From NCBI GenBank assembly GCA_051294375.1, contig CM119269.1:19691936-19755935 (forward strand): a stretch of DNA of 64,000 nucleotides, in the 5' to 3' direction. Within the stretch, counting starts at the first letter, position 1. Each line of letters opens with the position of its first letter. This DNA comes from Paraspadella gotoi. Lineage: Eukaryota > Chaetognatha. Shown one piece after another: positions 1-11,228 of this stretch. A model generated the notes under the pieces. The model was not told the DNA's origin. It saw nothing but the letters and a program-made list of their open reading frames with translations, and searched no databases. The position numbers and the translations under genes are program-made.

Positions 1-1522
1 CATCAGCAGCTGCTGCCTCTTGATGATCAACTCGGCCTCCTTCGCCACCCGCCGCACCCTCCCTTCTCTGTAGGCCTTCTCCTCTTCCTCCAACTCCTCC
101 GCCGTCCGAACTCTCGTCAACTGATCCGCGACTTGACGCTCGAAGTCGCGTAGCGCGTCGTCGTCCTCGTCGTCGTCGACGTTTTGGCGAAGCGTGGCTC
201 GGAGATCGGCGATCTCGGCGTAGGTGGGAACGTTGTTGGCGTGACTGAAGAGGTTGGGGAAGTCGGAGGCGTCGGTGGGAGCTGGGAGGGGATGAGAAGG
301 AAGGAGGATCACGAGGGGAAGCCGGCCGAGGAGCTGCGTGTACTCGGCTAAAAACACTGGGTGTACATTGAAAAATAAAAACGAACTGCACGGTGCACAA
401 ATTAAACCATTAAATCGAGAGAATAGAGAACAGAAATCGGAGAATACTACCTAAAAAATAGAAAATGGAATAAAAAGTAATCGGGAATTAAAAAATAACT
501 TTTTATATTTTATTTCAATTTATGTTAACCTGCTCGAGCTAACGTCTCGGATTCCGTTGAGTCTTCCAGGCGAAACGTTTCTAGTTCGTCAGCCTACCAT
601 GAAAAAGTAACCTTTTTTATTGTTGTATTGACATCGCGTGCACAGTTTATTTATTATATTTTTTTGTGAATTAAAATTTAACGCATGAAACGCTAATATT
701 AGAAGAAAATTTATTAGTGAATTTTACAATGGCAATTTTATTGGGGTTTTTTTTGGCCAATATTTCGATTTACATAGAGAAATCTTTTTTCAATATAGCC
801 TTGAAAAATGATTTTTCCATGTAAATCGAAAAATTGGCCAAAAAAAACAAACAAACAAACAAACAAAAACAATAAATTGCACCCACTGACATTTTTTTAT
901 TTTTTTACTTTTTACAATATTATTTTAACATTTAATACAAAATTAATTATTTACTTATTTAGTATCGAACCTGAAAGGACTGGTTCTCAAGCTCGGCCAG
1001 CATCTCATAGAGTTTCTTCATTTGGTCCAAAGATTTTTCTGGCGTCGAAGTCAGGTCTAAATCGTCGGGGGATTCGAAATCGCTCGGACTCCCGAAAGAA
1101 AACTGAAATCGACGGTTGATATAAAATTTATAGGTTGTTTATTCTTTTATGTACATATATATAAATTACTGTCTCCTAAAATTAAACGTACTTGATATAT
1201 TTGTACGTATACGTGGAATACAAAAAATATTTATTTTCTGCAATTCCGGTACGAAACGTAAAGATAATGTTATTAAGGACATTGAGAAAATTTTAGCATC
1301 TATTTTGGCACATTTGTCAGTACATATGAGAAAACGACTCAACGCTAAAACGCTAATTTTTATCCGCTCTATCACTGTCACAATCATTTGAAATCTTGTT
1401 ACATATTCTTTTACAACGAATACTACTCACTTGGGAGCCAGTCAGCGAAGACTAATAAGAAAATAGAAAGAAATCATTCGACATCATTCAAATCATCTCT
1501 CTCTCTCTCTCTCTCTCTCTCA

Positions 1523-1604
<82 letters not shown>

Positions 1605-2403
1605 CTCTCTCACTAAGCTCACTAACCTTAGAATCCACTCGTTCTTCCGTCGAAAGGCCCCCGATTTCTGCTTCCATGACATCTTCAGTCCCTTGCAAAT
1701 CCAACTGCAAATCGGCTTGAAAATCAGGCGGTCGCTCCCTCAGTGAATCTGGCAGTGAATCGGATTGTGACTCCGGTTGTGGCTCCCGCAATGACTGTGA
1801 CTGCAGCTCCATAGGTTCCGATTGCATTTCCGGCCGAATCTCCGTTTCGGACTCGGTTTTCGAAACTGTTTCCAAAACAGTTAAAGAATCACTTTTTTTT
1901 CCTATTTTGATTTCGGGAACCTCGATGATTTGAGAATCTGAAGGCACTTGGGAAGAGTAAGTTGACGATACTTGTCTATATCCATCGCCGTGTTTTTCCT
2001 CGTCGTCGTTTTCCGGCTCCGTCATCCGGACGACTTCCGGCGACTCATCCTCGGTCTCCCCGATTGGAGTTATCGGCGGCGTCGCGAGTACAACGGCGGG
2101 CGGCGTCGGTGGTGTAGGCGTCCGTTCGCGGGGCGGAGCAGCGACGACGCTGGCCGGCGGCGTTGGCGGCGTCGGTGTCCGGCGTTCGGGCGTCGAAGTC
2201 ACGACCTCGCGAAGACTCAGTTGTCGAGAGAAATCGACGCCGCTCATGTCGTGCGAAAACGACGCCGATGTTCCCACCGGCGTCGCTTCCTCGTTCGGCG
2301 ACGTCTCGTCACGCGTTACGGCGCCCTCCTCCATCTCATGGGTTCCACTTGTACGACGACGGCGTTCTCTCAGTTTGCTTCGTGGGCGGGGGAGTTCCGC
2401 CAT
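1..2403 (-). CDS. Unrecognised acidic, Pro/Thr-rich coiled-coil protein, 5' four exons (3' end outside window)
   Basis: I do not recognise the family. Exons in transcription order: 2403-1627 (259 codons, phase 0), 1102-971 (44 codons), 593-530 (64 nt) and 347-1, which continues out of the window. Each has an AG acceptor and a GT donor (gttagt, gttcga, gttaac), and the phases agree throughout. The ATG at 2403-2401 has a good context (G at -3 and G at +4); the frame stays open upstream only to a stop about 30 codons away. The N-terminus is basic (RSKLRERRRR). Then come two TPERRTPTPPTPP-like repeats, an acidic Glu/Ser/Gln-rich stretch, and in exon 2 a segment ending KLYEMLAELENQ. Exon 4 carries an acidic run (DDDEDDDALRDFE) and a charged helical stretch (AEELEEEEKAYREGRVRR) that looks like coiled coil. 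No signal peptide or membrane segment is visible. A (GA)n array on the sense strand starts about 25 nt after the first donor. An ORF reading through it gives an artefactual Arg-Glu repeat tail. Confidence 0.72.
1495..1602. repeat. (CT)n microsatellite, about 108 bp
   Basis: Nearly pure CT dinucleotide array with a few interruptions. On the minus strand it reads (GA)n and lies just inside the first intron of the minus-strand gene, whose donor is at 1626-1625. ORFs reading through it encode only Arg-Glu or Ser-Leu repeats and are not counted as protein. Confidence 0.97.
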
Positions 2404-2820
2404 GACGCCGTCGCCGTCGTCTTCGTTGTTTTCGTTTTTATCGTCGTTGTTGATGTCGCAGTGATTTAGTATATCATTTTTAAAGTATTATTACTATTGT
2501 TTTTTTAGAGGGTATTTAGTCGTCTTGGTCTTGTTTTCAAGTCGTTTAATTTTTATTTTTTAGTTTCGTTCAGTCGTCACAGCCATTTTAGTAAGTATAT
2601 TCAGTTATTCACTAAATCCAGCGACTTATTTCAATTTTTGGTTAGTATTTTCATTTAAAATTAAAATCGGTAAAAGTTGAGTAAAAGGTTTTTGTTTAAA
2701 AAAAGTAGATAAAAGTTTTACAAAATGTTACCACGGAGTTTCCGCTGTTTACGTTTTATCTTCTTATCGCTTTATCGGTTTATCATTTTATCAGTTTTTT
2801 TACGAGATTACTGAAGTAAA
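2404..2820. promoter_or_regulatory. Probable shared upstream region between two divergent genes
   Basis: This AT-rich interval of about 420 bp separates the start codon of the minus-strand gene (2403) from the first candidate exon of the plus-strand gene. No TATA box or other motif stands out. A bidirectional promoter is inferred only from the head-to-head arrangement. There is a short imprecise repeat of tttatcgg/tttatcat around 2755-2795. Confidence 0.3.
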
Positions 2821-3409
2821 AGGGAAAAAACGGAAAAGGAGAGACGCTGCGTCGATGCGTGTTCACCCAAAATTCCATCGTAAGTTTTTTTTTACCGAAG
2901 TTTGTTTCTTTAAAAATATTTCTTCCTATTTATATTTCCAGATTTTGGATCGAAAATCTTTTTTGCACGAATTTATATTATACAGGATTTATGACACTGA
3001 CTTTTACGAATGACTTATATTACTTGACACCAATGTCGGTAAAAAATAATAATTTAAAAAAAAATCATGGTGAGAACAAAAGAAGATAATAAATTCAAGT
3101 AGTCTAAAAAAAAAGAAGAAAAAACATCATATCTTCGAAGTTGATAGGTAGTCAAACATTGTTTTTTATTGTTAGAGAAAAATGTCATCGATTTGTCGTT
3201 CTTCAATCTGAACAAATTAAATAGGAAATTGGAATTCAACGTCGATTACGGAAAAGTTCGTCTCTGCGAAGCCAAAGGCGGAACTAATCCGTTCGGCGTA
3301 GATTCCACGTAGATTTAAAAAAAAAATCATCCAAAATTAAATTCAATTTCGAATTCCATCACAGATAATTGCATTTCGGAAACGGAGAGAGATTCACTTG
3401 GAAAAGTTC

Positions 3410-3466
<57 letters not shown>

Positions 3467-3623
3467 TTTCTTCCACAACCAAAACAGCACTTTACACTTT
3501 CTCCCCGACCCCCAGAGGCTCGGTGACGTCATTAACCTTTTCCGAAGGTGCCGCATGTTTGGTTTGTCGCTATGGATTCCGTGGGATAAACACCCGATAA
3601 AATTTGGGTCTGGACCGCTCTGA
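2821..3623 (+). CDS. Unrecognised protein, chain of small exons (partial model)
   Basis: I do not recognise the product. Phase-consistent exons are: one ending at 2879 (donor gtaagt), 2942-3038, 3178-3297 (40 codons), 3365-3405 (41 nt), and from 3488, either ending at a donor after 3547 or running on to the TGA at 3621-3623. Clearly coding-like peptides include LEFNVDYGKVRLCEAKGGTN in the third exon and FLPDPQRLGDVINLF in the last. The exon 1 and 2 frame is uncertain. The phase-compatible frame of exon 2 begins FWIENLFC, but another frame reading ILDRKSFLHEFILYRIYD looks more protein-like and stops at a TGA, so a one-base error near 3006 is possible. The start codon is not identified. The intron 3406-3487 is largely (CT)n. 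The gene is divergent from the minus-strand gene at the left edge. Confidence 0.45.
3411..3463. repeat. (TC)n microsatellite filling a short intron
   Basis: Pure TC array of about 53 bp, lying between a GTTCGT donor at 3406 and an acceptor ending at 3487. It makes up most of an 82-nt intron of the plus-strand gene. Confidence 0.95.
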
Positions 3624-4234
3624 TCTTTTGTTTAAACTTCGAGACTTTAATTTTCGTGACCGGCCGTTCTGGTCGACATCAGCGCTGGTGAAAGTTTCGA
3701 GAAACAATCGCAAGAACATTTTAATATTTATGTATGTTTTTATGTATGTTAATTATACTCGCCAAAAATAAACTTTTCTTTTCAGCAAGTCAAAAATGTA
3801 GATAAACGAAGGTAAATTTAGGAAGCAAAGGGATTCCTTTTATATCCTGATTAAATAACGTGTTTCAAAATCGCATGAGGGGCGACGGAGGGAAAAGGTT
3901 ACTGACAACATGGAAGAGGGAGAAAAAGATAGATTGGACATTGTCCGATGAAGATTCTTGTCCTTCGAGATAATTAATTAGTTGAGGAATTATTCTTACA
4001 ATGAAAAGTAACAATGTTTTAAATAAATGAAATTTTAAAGCAAAAGACAAATATTAAAGTCAACTAATTCTTGAAAAAAAAAGTAAAGGAAGAAAAAAAG
4101 GGAAAAAAATGATGGAAGAAATGAGAGGGAAGAGAAAAAAGTAAGACATTGAATTCGAACTCTGACTCGATTGTTCATTCATTCCGCGGCCGAACCCGAA
4201 CCGAGCAAAGATTCCATTTTTTTTTCTAAGAGTT

Positions 4235-4490
4235 GTGGCAGCAAGACTTAAAGCTGCCTCACTGCTGTCCGTCCTCAGCCTCGTCTCAATGGCTGAGCAG
4301 GCTAAATCATCTCATTCCATCCGTGCGTCCCGGGTTCAATCCCTGGGTATCCCGGTTCTGGCTTAAATGTGACGGTGCCGGTATAAACATGCCAGTGACA
4401 GGAGGCGGTCACTGAGGGTCCGCAGCCCCTACGCCAGTTGGTGAGATACCCCGCGCCCCCGGTATCACAGGCTATCCTCCCGTTCCATAG
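4235..4490 (+). mobile_element. tRNA-derived SINE, family A, copy 1
   Basis: The 5' part carries an RNA polymerase III A box (TGGCTGAGCAGG, 4290-4301) and a B box (GGGTTCAATCCC, 4332-4343) with about 30 nt between them, as in a tRNA gene. The sequence does not fold as an intact tRNA. A central block at 4391-4420 (cagtgacaggaggcggtcac) recurs in a second, otherwise different SINE family. A second family A copy lies at 31165-31398 in the opposite orientation and defines both ends: gtggcagcaag at the head and cctcccgttgcc at the tail. No target-site duplication was resolved. Confidence 0.85.
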
Positions 4491-4751
4491 AGTCATTTTT
4501 TTTAGGTCTTGATCTTGGGAAAAATTTAATGGAAGTTTTTTATCTCGGGGGGGGTGAGGGAAGGGGGGGGCGAAAATGAGGGAGAATGAAAAGATATAAC
4601 CGGAGATGAAGGAAAAGGCGCGAGGGTGCAGCTCGCGATGTTGAGTCTTCGGCGAATGATTTTGGTAAGCGGGAAGGGCGGAGGCCGGGGGATGCGGCGT
4701 AGATTGTGAAATCTTATCAGAAGGCGGGGAAGCGGCGAACTTAGGGAAAAA

Positions 4752-4930
4752 CCCGTCCGTTATCGCAACAGGCCGGGTTGCCTGTGATGCCCTTTGGCAC
4801 TGTTGGCTTCAGGGGCTTCCGACCCTCTGTGGCGGTTTTCCTAGGATGGTCTTGTCTTTGCCAACGCAGAGGGAAGATTAGCTGAAGGAAGCTGGATGTG
4901 AGGCGGTCAGAATATACTGCCAGACCATAC
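4752..4930 (-). mobile_element. SINE-like element, family B, truncated copy
   Basis: Read on the minus strand it matches the 3' half of the copy at 27287-27612. Shared blocks are the segment around cttccctctgygttggcaaa, a GGGTCGGAAG block, and a tail reading gggcatcacaggcaacccgg. The central cagtgac block is partly deleted here. Confidence 0.75.
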
Positions 4931-5166
4931 TCCTTAAGAAGAGCGCATTCAGAAGTAATTGATGCTTTTTAACTTTTAATCATAATTCGATTTTAAGATT
5001 AAATGGTGAAAAAGGCATCAACTGACAAGTTGTTTGGGACAAGGTGGTGAAAAAAACTGTGAGATATCACTTTTCAGTCTCACTAGGCGTCGAGGAAGAA
5101 TAAAGACATCACATCCTTCCTGTGTTCCATTTAGAAGCTAAAAGGAATTCAATGGTTGGGGAATAA

Positions 5167-5170
<4 letters not shown>

Positions 5171-5209
<39 letters not shown>
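5171..5209. repeat. (CT)n microsatellite
   Basis: Pure CT array of about 39 bp in intergenic sequence. It is followed by a pyrimidine run ending in CAG, but no exon is evident after it. Confidence 0.95.
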
Positions 5210-5211
<2 letters not shown>

Positions 5212-5767
5212 TCTTTTTTCAGTCATGATATTTACTATTTAGGATATTTGTTGTTGTCGTCGTCATCGTCGAATTGACCTGAGCTTTTTTTGCGTCATCG
5301 CTATTAATATCGTCGTCGACGTCGCCATCGTCCTCGTCATCATCTTAATTATCGTCGTCGGCGTCGTCGTCCAAGAAAAATACAGGTTTCTCTTTCTCGA
5401 TGAAACAAAATTAAATATTCTATGTATTTCATTTTACATATAAAAAAAACAATTGTAAAAATTAAGTATTGTATATAATAGATATAATTTTTTTTTCTCC
5501 GGTACCAAACTCAAAAGGGAAAGCTCGGCTGATAAAATGACAGTAACATTGCAGCACTACGTAACGGTCAAACTACCCCAGCACCGCCTAAGATTTTTGG
5601 GGATGGATCCAACTCCCAAGTCTTATAAAGGGCCTCTCGTCTTTTACGGTGCCGAAAGTTTTTTTCGTGGCGAAATTTTCGGACTTGTTGAACTTCAGCG
5701 CCGGAAATCCGAAAAACCGCGTAATTATACTCGTCTTTGTAAGTTCAGTTATATGGCGTGCAGAAAT

Positions 5768-5771
5768 AAAC

Positions 5772-5828
<57 letters not shown>

Positions 5829-5860
5829 AAGAGAGAAGAGAGAGAGAGAGAGAGAGAGAA
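5768..5860. repeat. Imperfect (GA)n microsatellite
   Basis: GA-rich array of about 90 bp with aga and gaa interruptions. Flanking ORFs on both strands read into it but have no recognisable protein. Confidence 0.95.
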
Positions 5861-8369
5861 AAATTCCCAAGTTTCCAAATCCCTAAAAGAAAATATGAGC
5901 GAATTAATTTCTACGGAGTTCATGACGTCGACAACGAATCTATGGTTTTCCTCGGAGAACGGTAATGGCGCTTGACGAAGAAATTAGGTAAAGTTTGTAC
6001 TCTTAATTAAACATTTAATTTTCAATTTTTTTTTAATGAATGGCATATTTAATAATAGAATAAATAGCTCTAGTGTGAGTACAAGGTTGATTACGTTACA
6101 TACGAGTAGAATTAGTTCCATCCGGTTAAATTCGGGGAAGCAAGGTTGACCCGATTCCATCCGGCCACAGTTTCGAGGATGAAGGTCGCCATTGGAGAAA
6201 AAAAAAATCCAAAACAGGAAAACTTTTTCTTCTGGAAAATATTTGGCACCAGCCGGGTTACTTATTATCATTATAATTTTGTTATTTATCCATTTAAGTT
6301 TTCAACGGGTCGGCGATGACCTACGAGGAACGTAACCTCGTGGGCCCAATCCGTCAAAATGTGATGAACGTTTTAACTTTCGAGGATGACGACGACGCGA
6401 AGGCAAAATGTGAAAAACTAAATCAAACAAACAAAAACAGACAAATAAAAATGTAAAAAGACCAAAAAACAATTAACGGTTGTTCGACAATGACTATGAT
6501 TTATGAGAAAACGTTTTTGTCGACGGACGGTTTCCTTAGAGCCCCCCCCCCCAAAAAAAAAAACCCAAGAAACTACAAAACTATAATTTCAAATCTTTCT
6601 TCGTCTCTTCTCGTTTTGATCATCGTTAGCTACGATTTACTTTGCCGAAAGCAGCAAGAACAAGTTATATTTTCTTATCTTTCGAAGGTGAGTCGCGTAG
6701 AAACATGACAAAGTTGGTCATCTTATACATGTATTTTTAAGAGAATTATGAAGCGGCTGAACAGTAAGGCGTAGTGAAAGTTGCAGATCAAAATTCGAAT
6801 AGTTGATCATGAACAGTCTTGGACTAAAGAACATTGATATATAAATATTTTTTAAAAAATTTCTCAGTTTTCGCATATGCCCATATAAATAGTACTCACC
6901 ATAGAAATTTTAAAATAATTTTTTCTGAGTTTTGAAAGCGGATTCGAATTCCTCGTAAAAAGTTGATAAAAGAAAATATAAGTCTTAATCAAAAATTTTT
7001 TTCATTAAGCAAGCCAAAATTTAAAAAAAATTTTACTATACTTTCATTATTTAATAAAAATAATTCATAAGTATATCATTAGTTGGAGAACTACTTGACG
7101 TTTTTTATGAATAAGTTTCATTTCGTGTTTAATTCATTTACTATTCTTTGTTTAATTTTTTATCTAACATAGTAAAATTGGCAAAAAAAGACCATTTTAG
7201 GCGTATTATTGATTGAAATTTTAAAAGATTTTATATCATAAGAAATCCCTTTTAATTGCCTAATCAATGGCTTATCTGAATTATCGTAATGAAGAGTAAT
7301 TTTTGAGTAATGATTTTTTATTTATTTTTTTAATTGTAAATCTTAAGTTTTCTTTTACAATTCGTCTAATTAGAAAAAAATGCTGTTCTGAGCAAGTTCT
7401 TGACTGTTTTGAATAATTATTTTATATCGTAAGGATTCTCAGATAATTCTTAATTTAATGGCGTAAATGAATTTTAATAATTTTAAATATTTAATGAGTA
7501 ATTCATTGATTTTCTTTTTTTTAAAGATTCAGTTTTTTACTGAAGATGAAATTGGATGACCATTAAAGAAAAGTCGTTTTACATAAGTAAATATTAAATT
7601 AATCTTATGAAATTAAAATATAATAAACGTCAAGTACTTTGCTACAGAATGAGGAAAACAAATTTAAAAAATATTTATTCAATGATAAATGATACGCATT
7701 TTTTTGGTGTCACTCGCGAACTGACACTGGGTAGTTTTTTAGAATTTTGACCCACTTCTCTCTTCTTCGAAATACTCAGTATTTTCCTATATTTTAAAAA
7801 TAATTTTTTGAAATTTAGAAAAGTTGTGGCAACACATTTATTATCGCCACCCGGTGGCGTAAGAGCGAGAATTTTCTCTTCCAACCAAGGGGTCTTGGTT
7901 TCGCGCCCCATTGATGTCAATGCCTGTATTGGCCGAAAACAGTCAGATCCAAAGTTCTGAAACTAGCAAATAATACTGTTGCCTGTTATTAACAGGCGGT
8001 AATTTGTTTCGTCGTGTGGCCTTAAAAAGTGACAGTAATCTTAAAAAAAAAAACGCAAAGAAGTCAGACATGTAGAGCAAAAGTTTATTCAGTAGCTCTT
8101 GAGCTTTAAGATGAATAAATGTCATTGTTTTTTACGACTATACTACTTAAGGTCCAAGCTTTGTTTACTGCTTTCATTCCTTGAAGCGGGCCTTGTCAAG
8201 TCTCTGACAGTTGTCCCCACCCGGCTCATACATATTTTATTCCGGACATCACTAAGTGAATTTTAATATAAAAAAAAATACAAAATTGAAACATTCAATT
8301 TTCCACTTTCCATGATTGTTGCCTATACGCGTATCTTAATGACAGAAAATCATCAACACACCTTAAATC

Positions 8370-10974
8370 CTAATTATCAACGCGCCCGCCGTGACCCCGC
8401 CTCCACTTAACAACAACCGCCGCCGTCAGGAACGTCGCCGACGCCGCCTGCGCCGCCGACGTGAAGTGGAATCCGGCGTGAAAACCGCCGCAGCGATCGA
8501 TGATGCGGAGGAGGCGACGGGAATGCTGACCCAACCCAACCCAAAAAGATCATGAAGAAGGCGAAGTTGCTCTCCATATCCTTGCGGCCCAAGAGGTCAA
8601 GAAGGACAACAAAAGGAGAGGATCAAGTAAGCGGAGTGAAGAGGCCTGCGAAGTGGAGAGAATGATGGAGAGAGAGAGAGAAGCAAGGAAAAGGACTAGG
8701 ATGGGGAAGAGAATCCAACTTGGGGTTGACTTCATCCTTAAAAGGACTGAAGGACAACTTGGTAGAGAGATATTAATTGAAAAAGCAAAGAAAGATGCAA
8801 AATAAAAGTGGCATCGATGCAAAACATTGTAATAAAGAGGCTCTCAGTAGCTAAATTTAACAAGAGTAGTCGAGTTAAATTCGAAGCCCATTTTCCCAAA
8901 AGTTGACAAAGCTATTTTGACTTCACCTCTAAAGACGTTGGTCAAAACGAAGCCTTCGTAGGAGTCGACGAGCGGCGTGACGAAGTCGAGCGCGCCGGTC
9001 AAAACGACGATGACGACGAAGATGAAAGGACGATGAGGCGTCACGAGCCGATGATTGAGGACGACGCCGAAAATGACGTTGGCTACGAAACAAAATGGAG
9101 ACGGAGGAGAAATGGAAAGAGAATATTTGTTACAAATTTTTACGCAGTAAAATTAAGAAACATACCCACCAGTCTGCTGGTAAATAGCACAGTCATGATG
9201 GAAGCTGCTTGCCTGTCAGTTAACCCTTTACTGACGATGCTTTGAGGAACGATTACCCAGGTATATTCTAGCGAAATTTGACCAAGGCCCATTGCTGAAT
9301 AAAGAAATTGATACATATTAACTTTTTTTGAAACATATAGTGCGAAGTTTCTTTAGACCTCATGCCTACGGAGTCGCTAGTTCGAGGCGTATCCCATCCA
9401 AAAAAGAACGTTACGGGCAAACGCTTTGTAAATGATTCGCTCAAGAGATTGAATGACGATTCATCAGAAACCATATCAAAAATGAACCTCAAAAGGGCGG
9501 TTTCAATCAATAAAAAATGGTCAATGTTTATATTTGACTTTAAAATAGAGAGAAATGAGTGGCAATATTTCTACATATAGACAACTAAGAAGCATGAAGC
9601 TGACATGGTTTCAAAAGCTGAATGTTCAAAATCTTTTCATTTTTGTACCTATCAAATAACACAAACGAAGCGGATCGGCCAGAGAAGGCAAGTTTAAATC
9701 GGAATACTTTTCGATCATTCGCAGAATTCCATATTTATCCTTTTTTCCGGAAACCTTCTTTTCNNNNNNNNNNGGAATACTTTTCGATCATTTGCAGAAT
9801 TCCATATTTATCCTTTTTTCCGGAAACCTTATTTTCCGGTATAATCTCACTGTCGGAGTCCCCTTCCTTCACGGGTCGACACAATAAACCCGCGACGATC
9901 ATGTTCAGCATAATTCCTCCCAAAATGAGGAAAGTCCCGAAGAGCGAAAACTCTTTGAGCAAAAAGTTGACGAGAGGCTGGGCAGTGACGCCGCCGAGAG
10001 CGTTACCGCTGAGGACAATTGCGTTGGCAAGAGCGCGTCGCCGCTCAAACCGCTTGTTCAGGAAGATGAGGCCCGAGAGCCAACAGCAGCCGAAAGTCAA
10101 TCCTAATTTGGAGGGAAGAGAAGGTGGAAAATGTTTCTCCAAATCTTTCTTTCATCTTGGATATTAATTTTTTATGTACAAATGTACATGCTAAGCACCC
10201 TGAAAAAATCCATAGGTGAAGTAGAGAGAAAACACTGAATAGGATAAACTTGACGCAATCATTAGTACGCAAAGAACGAATCCAGATGTCATTATGACGT
10301 GACGCGATCTCAGCCCGCCTGTTAAACAAAAGGGAAGGACCATGAAGTTGAATATGTGAATTTATGAATTCATATATTTGCATATGTATATATATGACAA
10401 TAAAGATGGGAGAGAAATTAATGGAGAAAGTAAAATATAAAAACTCCATCGAGGTCTGGAAAAGGCAAAAATAAATTGAAGGATCAGCAGAAATGGTAAA
10501 AATTTATAAAAAAGAACATGTAAAAATAAATGTAAAAGACAAGAATTTTAGGAGTTTTATGGGCGAAAGTAGTAATTCTAAAAAAAATAGAAGAAAATAT
10601 AAGATTTTCACCAAATTAATGAAAAAACTAAAACGCCCTATTACCGAGCTTCATAATTAATGGCAGCAAAAGACCGCTTAGGTAAAACCCGCCGGAGTAG
10701 AGGGAAAGAATCAGTACCAAAGAAGAGGCCGACTGATCCGTATGTTGTTTGTCCAAATAAATGAAAAGAATTCCAAAAGATTTGTCCACTTGGGTCATAC
10801 TAGGAAAAAAAAACATAAGACTTAAGATAAGCATCACAGGAACAGGAACATGATTGTTAATTACCTGATTTGTATGATAAAATTTCCCAAAATAGCGAGC
10901 CAAGCGACGACTCCTCCGTCCAAATCAGTCATTGTTTTAGATTCAACGGTCTGATGAGGGACGGGCGAGACTAC
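8370..10974 (-). CDS. Monocarboxylate transporter-like MFS protein (SLC16 family), possibly disrupted
   Basis: Members of this family are 12-helix proton-linked carriers of monocarboxylates and related solutes in the plasma membrane. Exons in transcription order: 10974-10865 (ATG at 10932; MTDLDGGVVAWLAILGNF matches the DGG..GW start of helix 1), 10799-10645, 10318-10199, 10102-9649 (crossing the assembly gap at 9764-9773), 9294-9166, 9082-8927, and a last exon from 8645. Diagnostic peptides are KSFGILFIYLD, a helix 4-5 segment with NKRFERRRALANAIVLSG, and VDSYEGFVLTNVFRG. The region between helices 6 and 7 (about 9310-9640) is unresolved and one exon may be missing. In the last exon the family-like frame contains an in-frame TGA (8623-8625). 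It then matches LLDLLGRKDMESNFAFF and shifts frame near 8500-8545 before ending DRCGGFHAGFHF...VKWRR with TAG at 8370-8372. It is either a recently broken gene or a sequence error. Confidence 0.82.
9764..9773. other. Assembly gap (10 N) inside an SLC16 exon
   Basis: Ten Ns interrupt the fourth transporter exon. The 63 bases on the left (9701-9763) and on the right (9774-9836) are the same sequence with only two differences, so the gap probably joins two overlapping contig ends and the true sequence contains one copy. Confidence 0.97.
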
Positions 10975-11049
10975 CTGTAAGGAAATGGAAAAAAACTCAA
11001 CCTTTTGAATCATGCGGGATTCACCTAATTATGATAATAATCACAAATA

Positions 11050-11164
11050 AAAAAATCACCTTTGAAATATTTTTAGATGCACTGCTTTCTGTTATTGATC
11101 GTGCCATATATAATTAGACATCGTGATTATTGTTTTTCTCTTTTTACTCTTAAAAGCATCTTTC

Positions 11165-11227
<63 letters not shown>

Positions 11228-11228
11228 T
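11050..11228 (+). mobile_element. Dispersed element with a GA-microsatellite tail, copy 1
   Basis: The block at 11050-11170 is nearly identical to 13961-14106 and runs from aaaaatcacctttgaaatat to taaaagcatctttcagagaa. Copy 2 has about 27 extra bases in the middle (gattactgacgtattattga and flank). Both copies pass directly into a (GA)n array, here 11167-11228. I found no coding capacity or terminal inverted repeats. Confidence 0.8.

Larger units (their letters stand above)
3624..8369. other. Intergenic region, mostly AT-rich, with SINE copies and simple repeats
   Basis: No gene could be supported here. It holds two SINE-like copies (4235-4490 and 4752-4930), (CT)n at 5171-5209, a degenerate GTC/ATC trinucleotide tract at about 5250-5375, an imperfect (GA)n at 5768-5860, and a very AT-rich stretch from about 6720 to 7690. 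Within the last, two inverted copies of a motif resembling actacttgacgtttt lie at about 7090-7104 and 7626-7640. A block at about 6850-6960 is shared with 60486-60600. Confidence 0.7.

Noticed and set aside
4281-4355. A functional tRNA gene
   Set aside because: A and B boxes are present, but the acceptor stem does not pair and the sequence continues into a SINE body that recurs at 31165-31398.
7830-7905. tRNA-like sequence around ggtggcgtaagagcg...ggtttcgcgcccc
   Set aside because: The B box is a poor match and no cloverleaf forms.
9310-9510. Missing SLC16 exon in the frame RLPVTFFFGWDTPRTSDS
   Set aside because: Its phase does not fit the exon at 9294, the donor is weak, and the peptide does not match the helix 6-7 region of the family.
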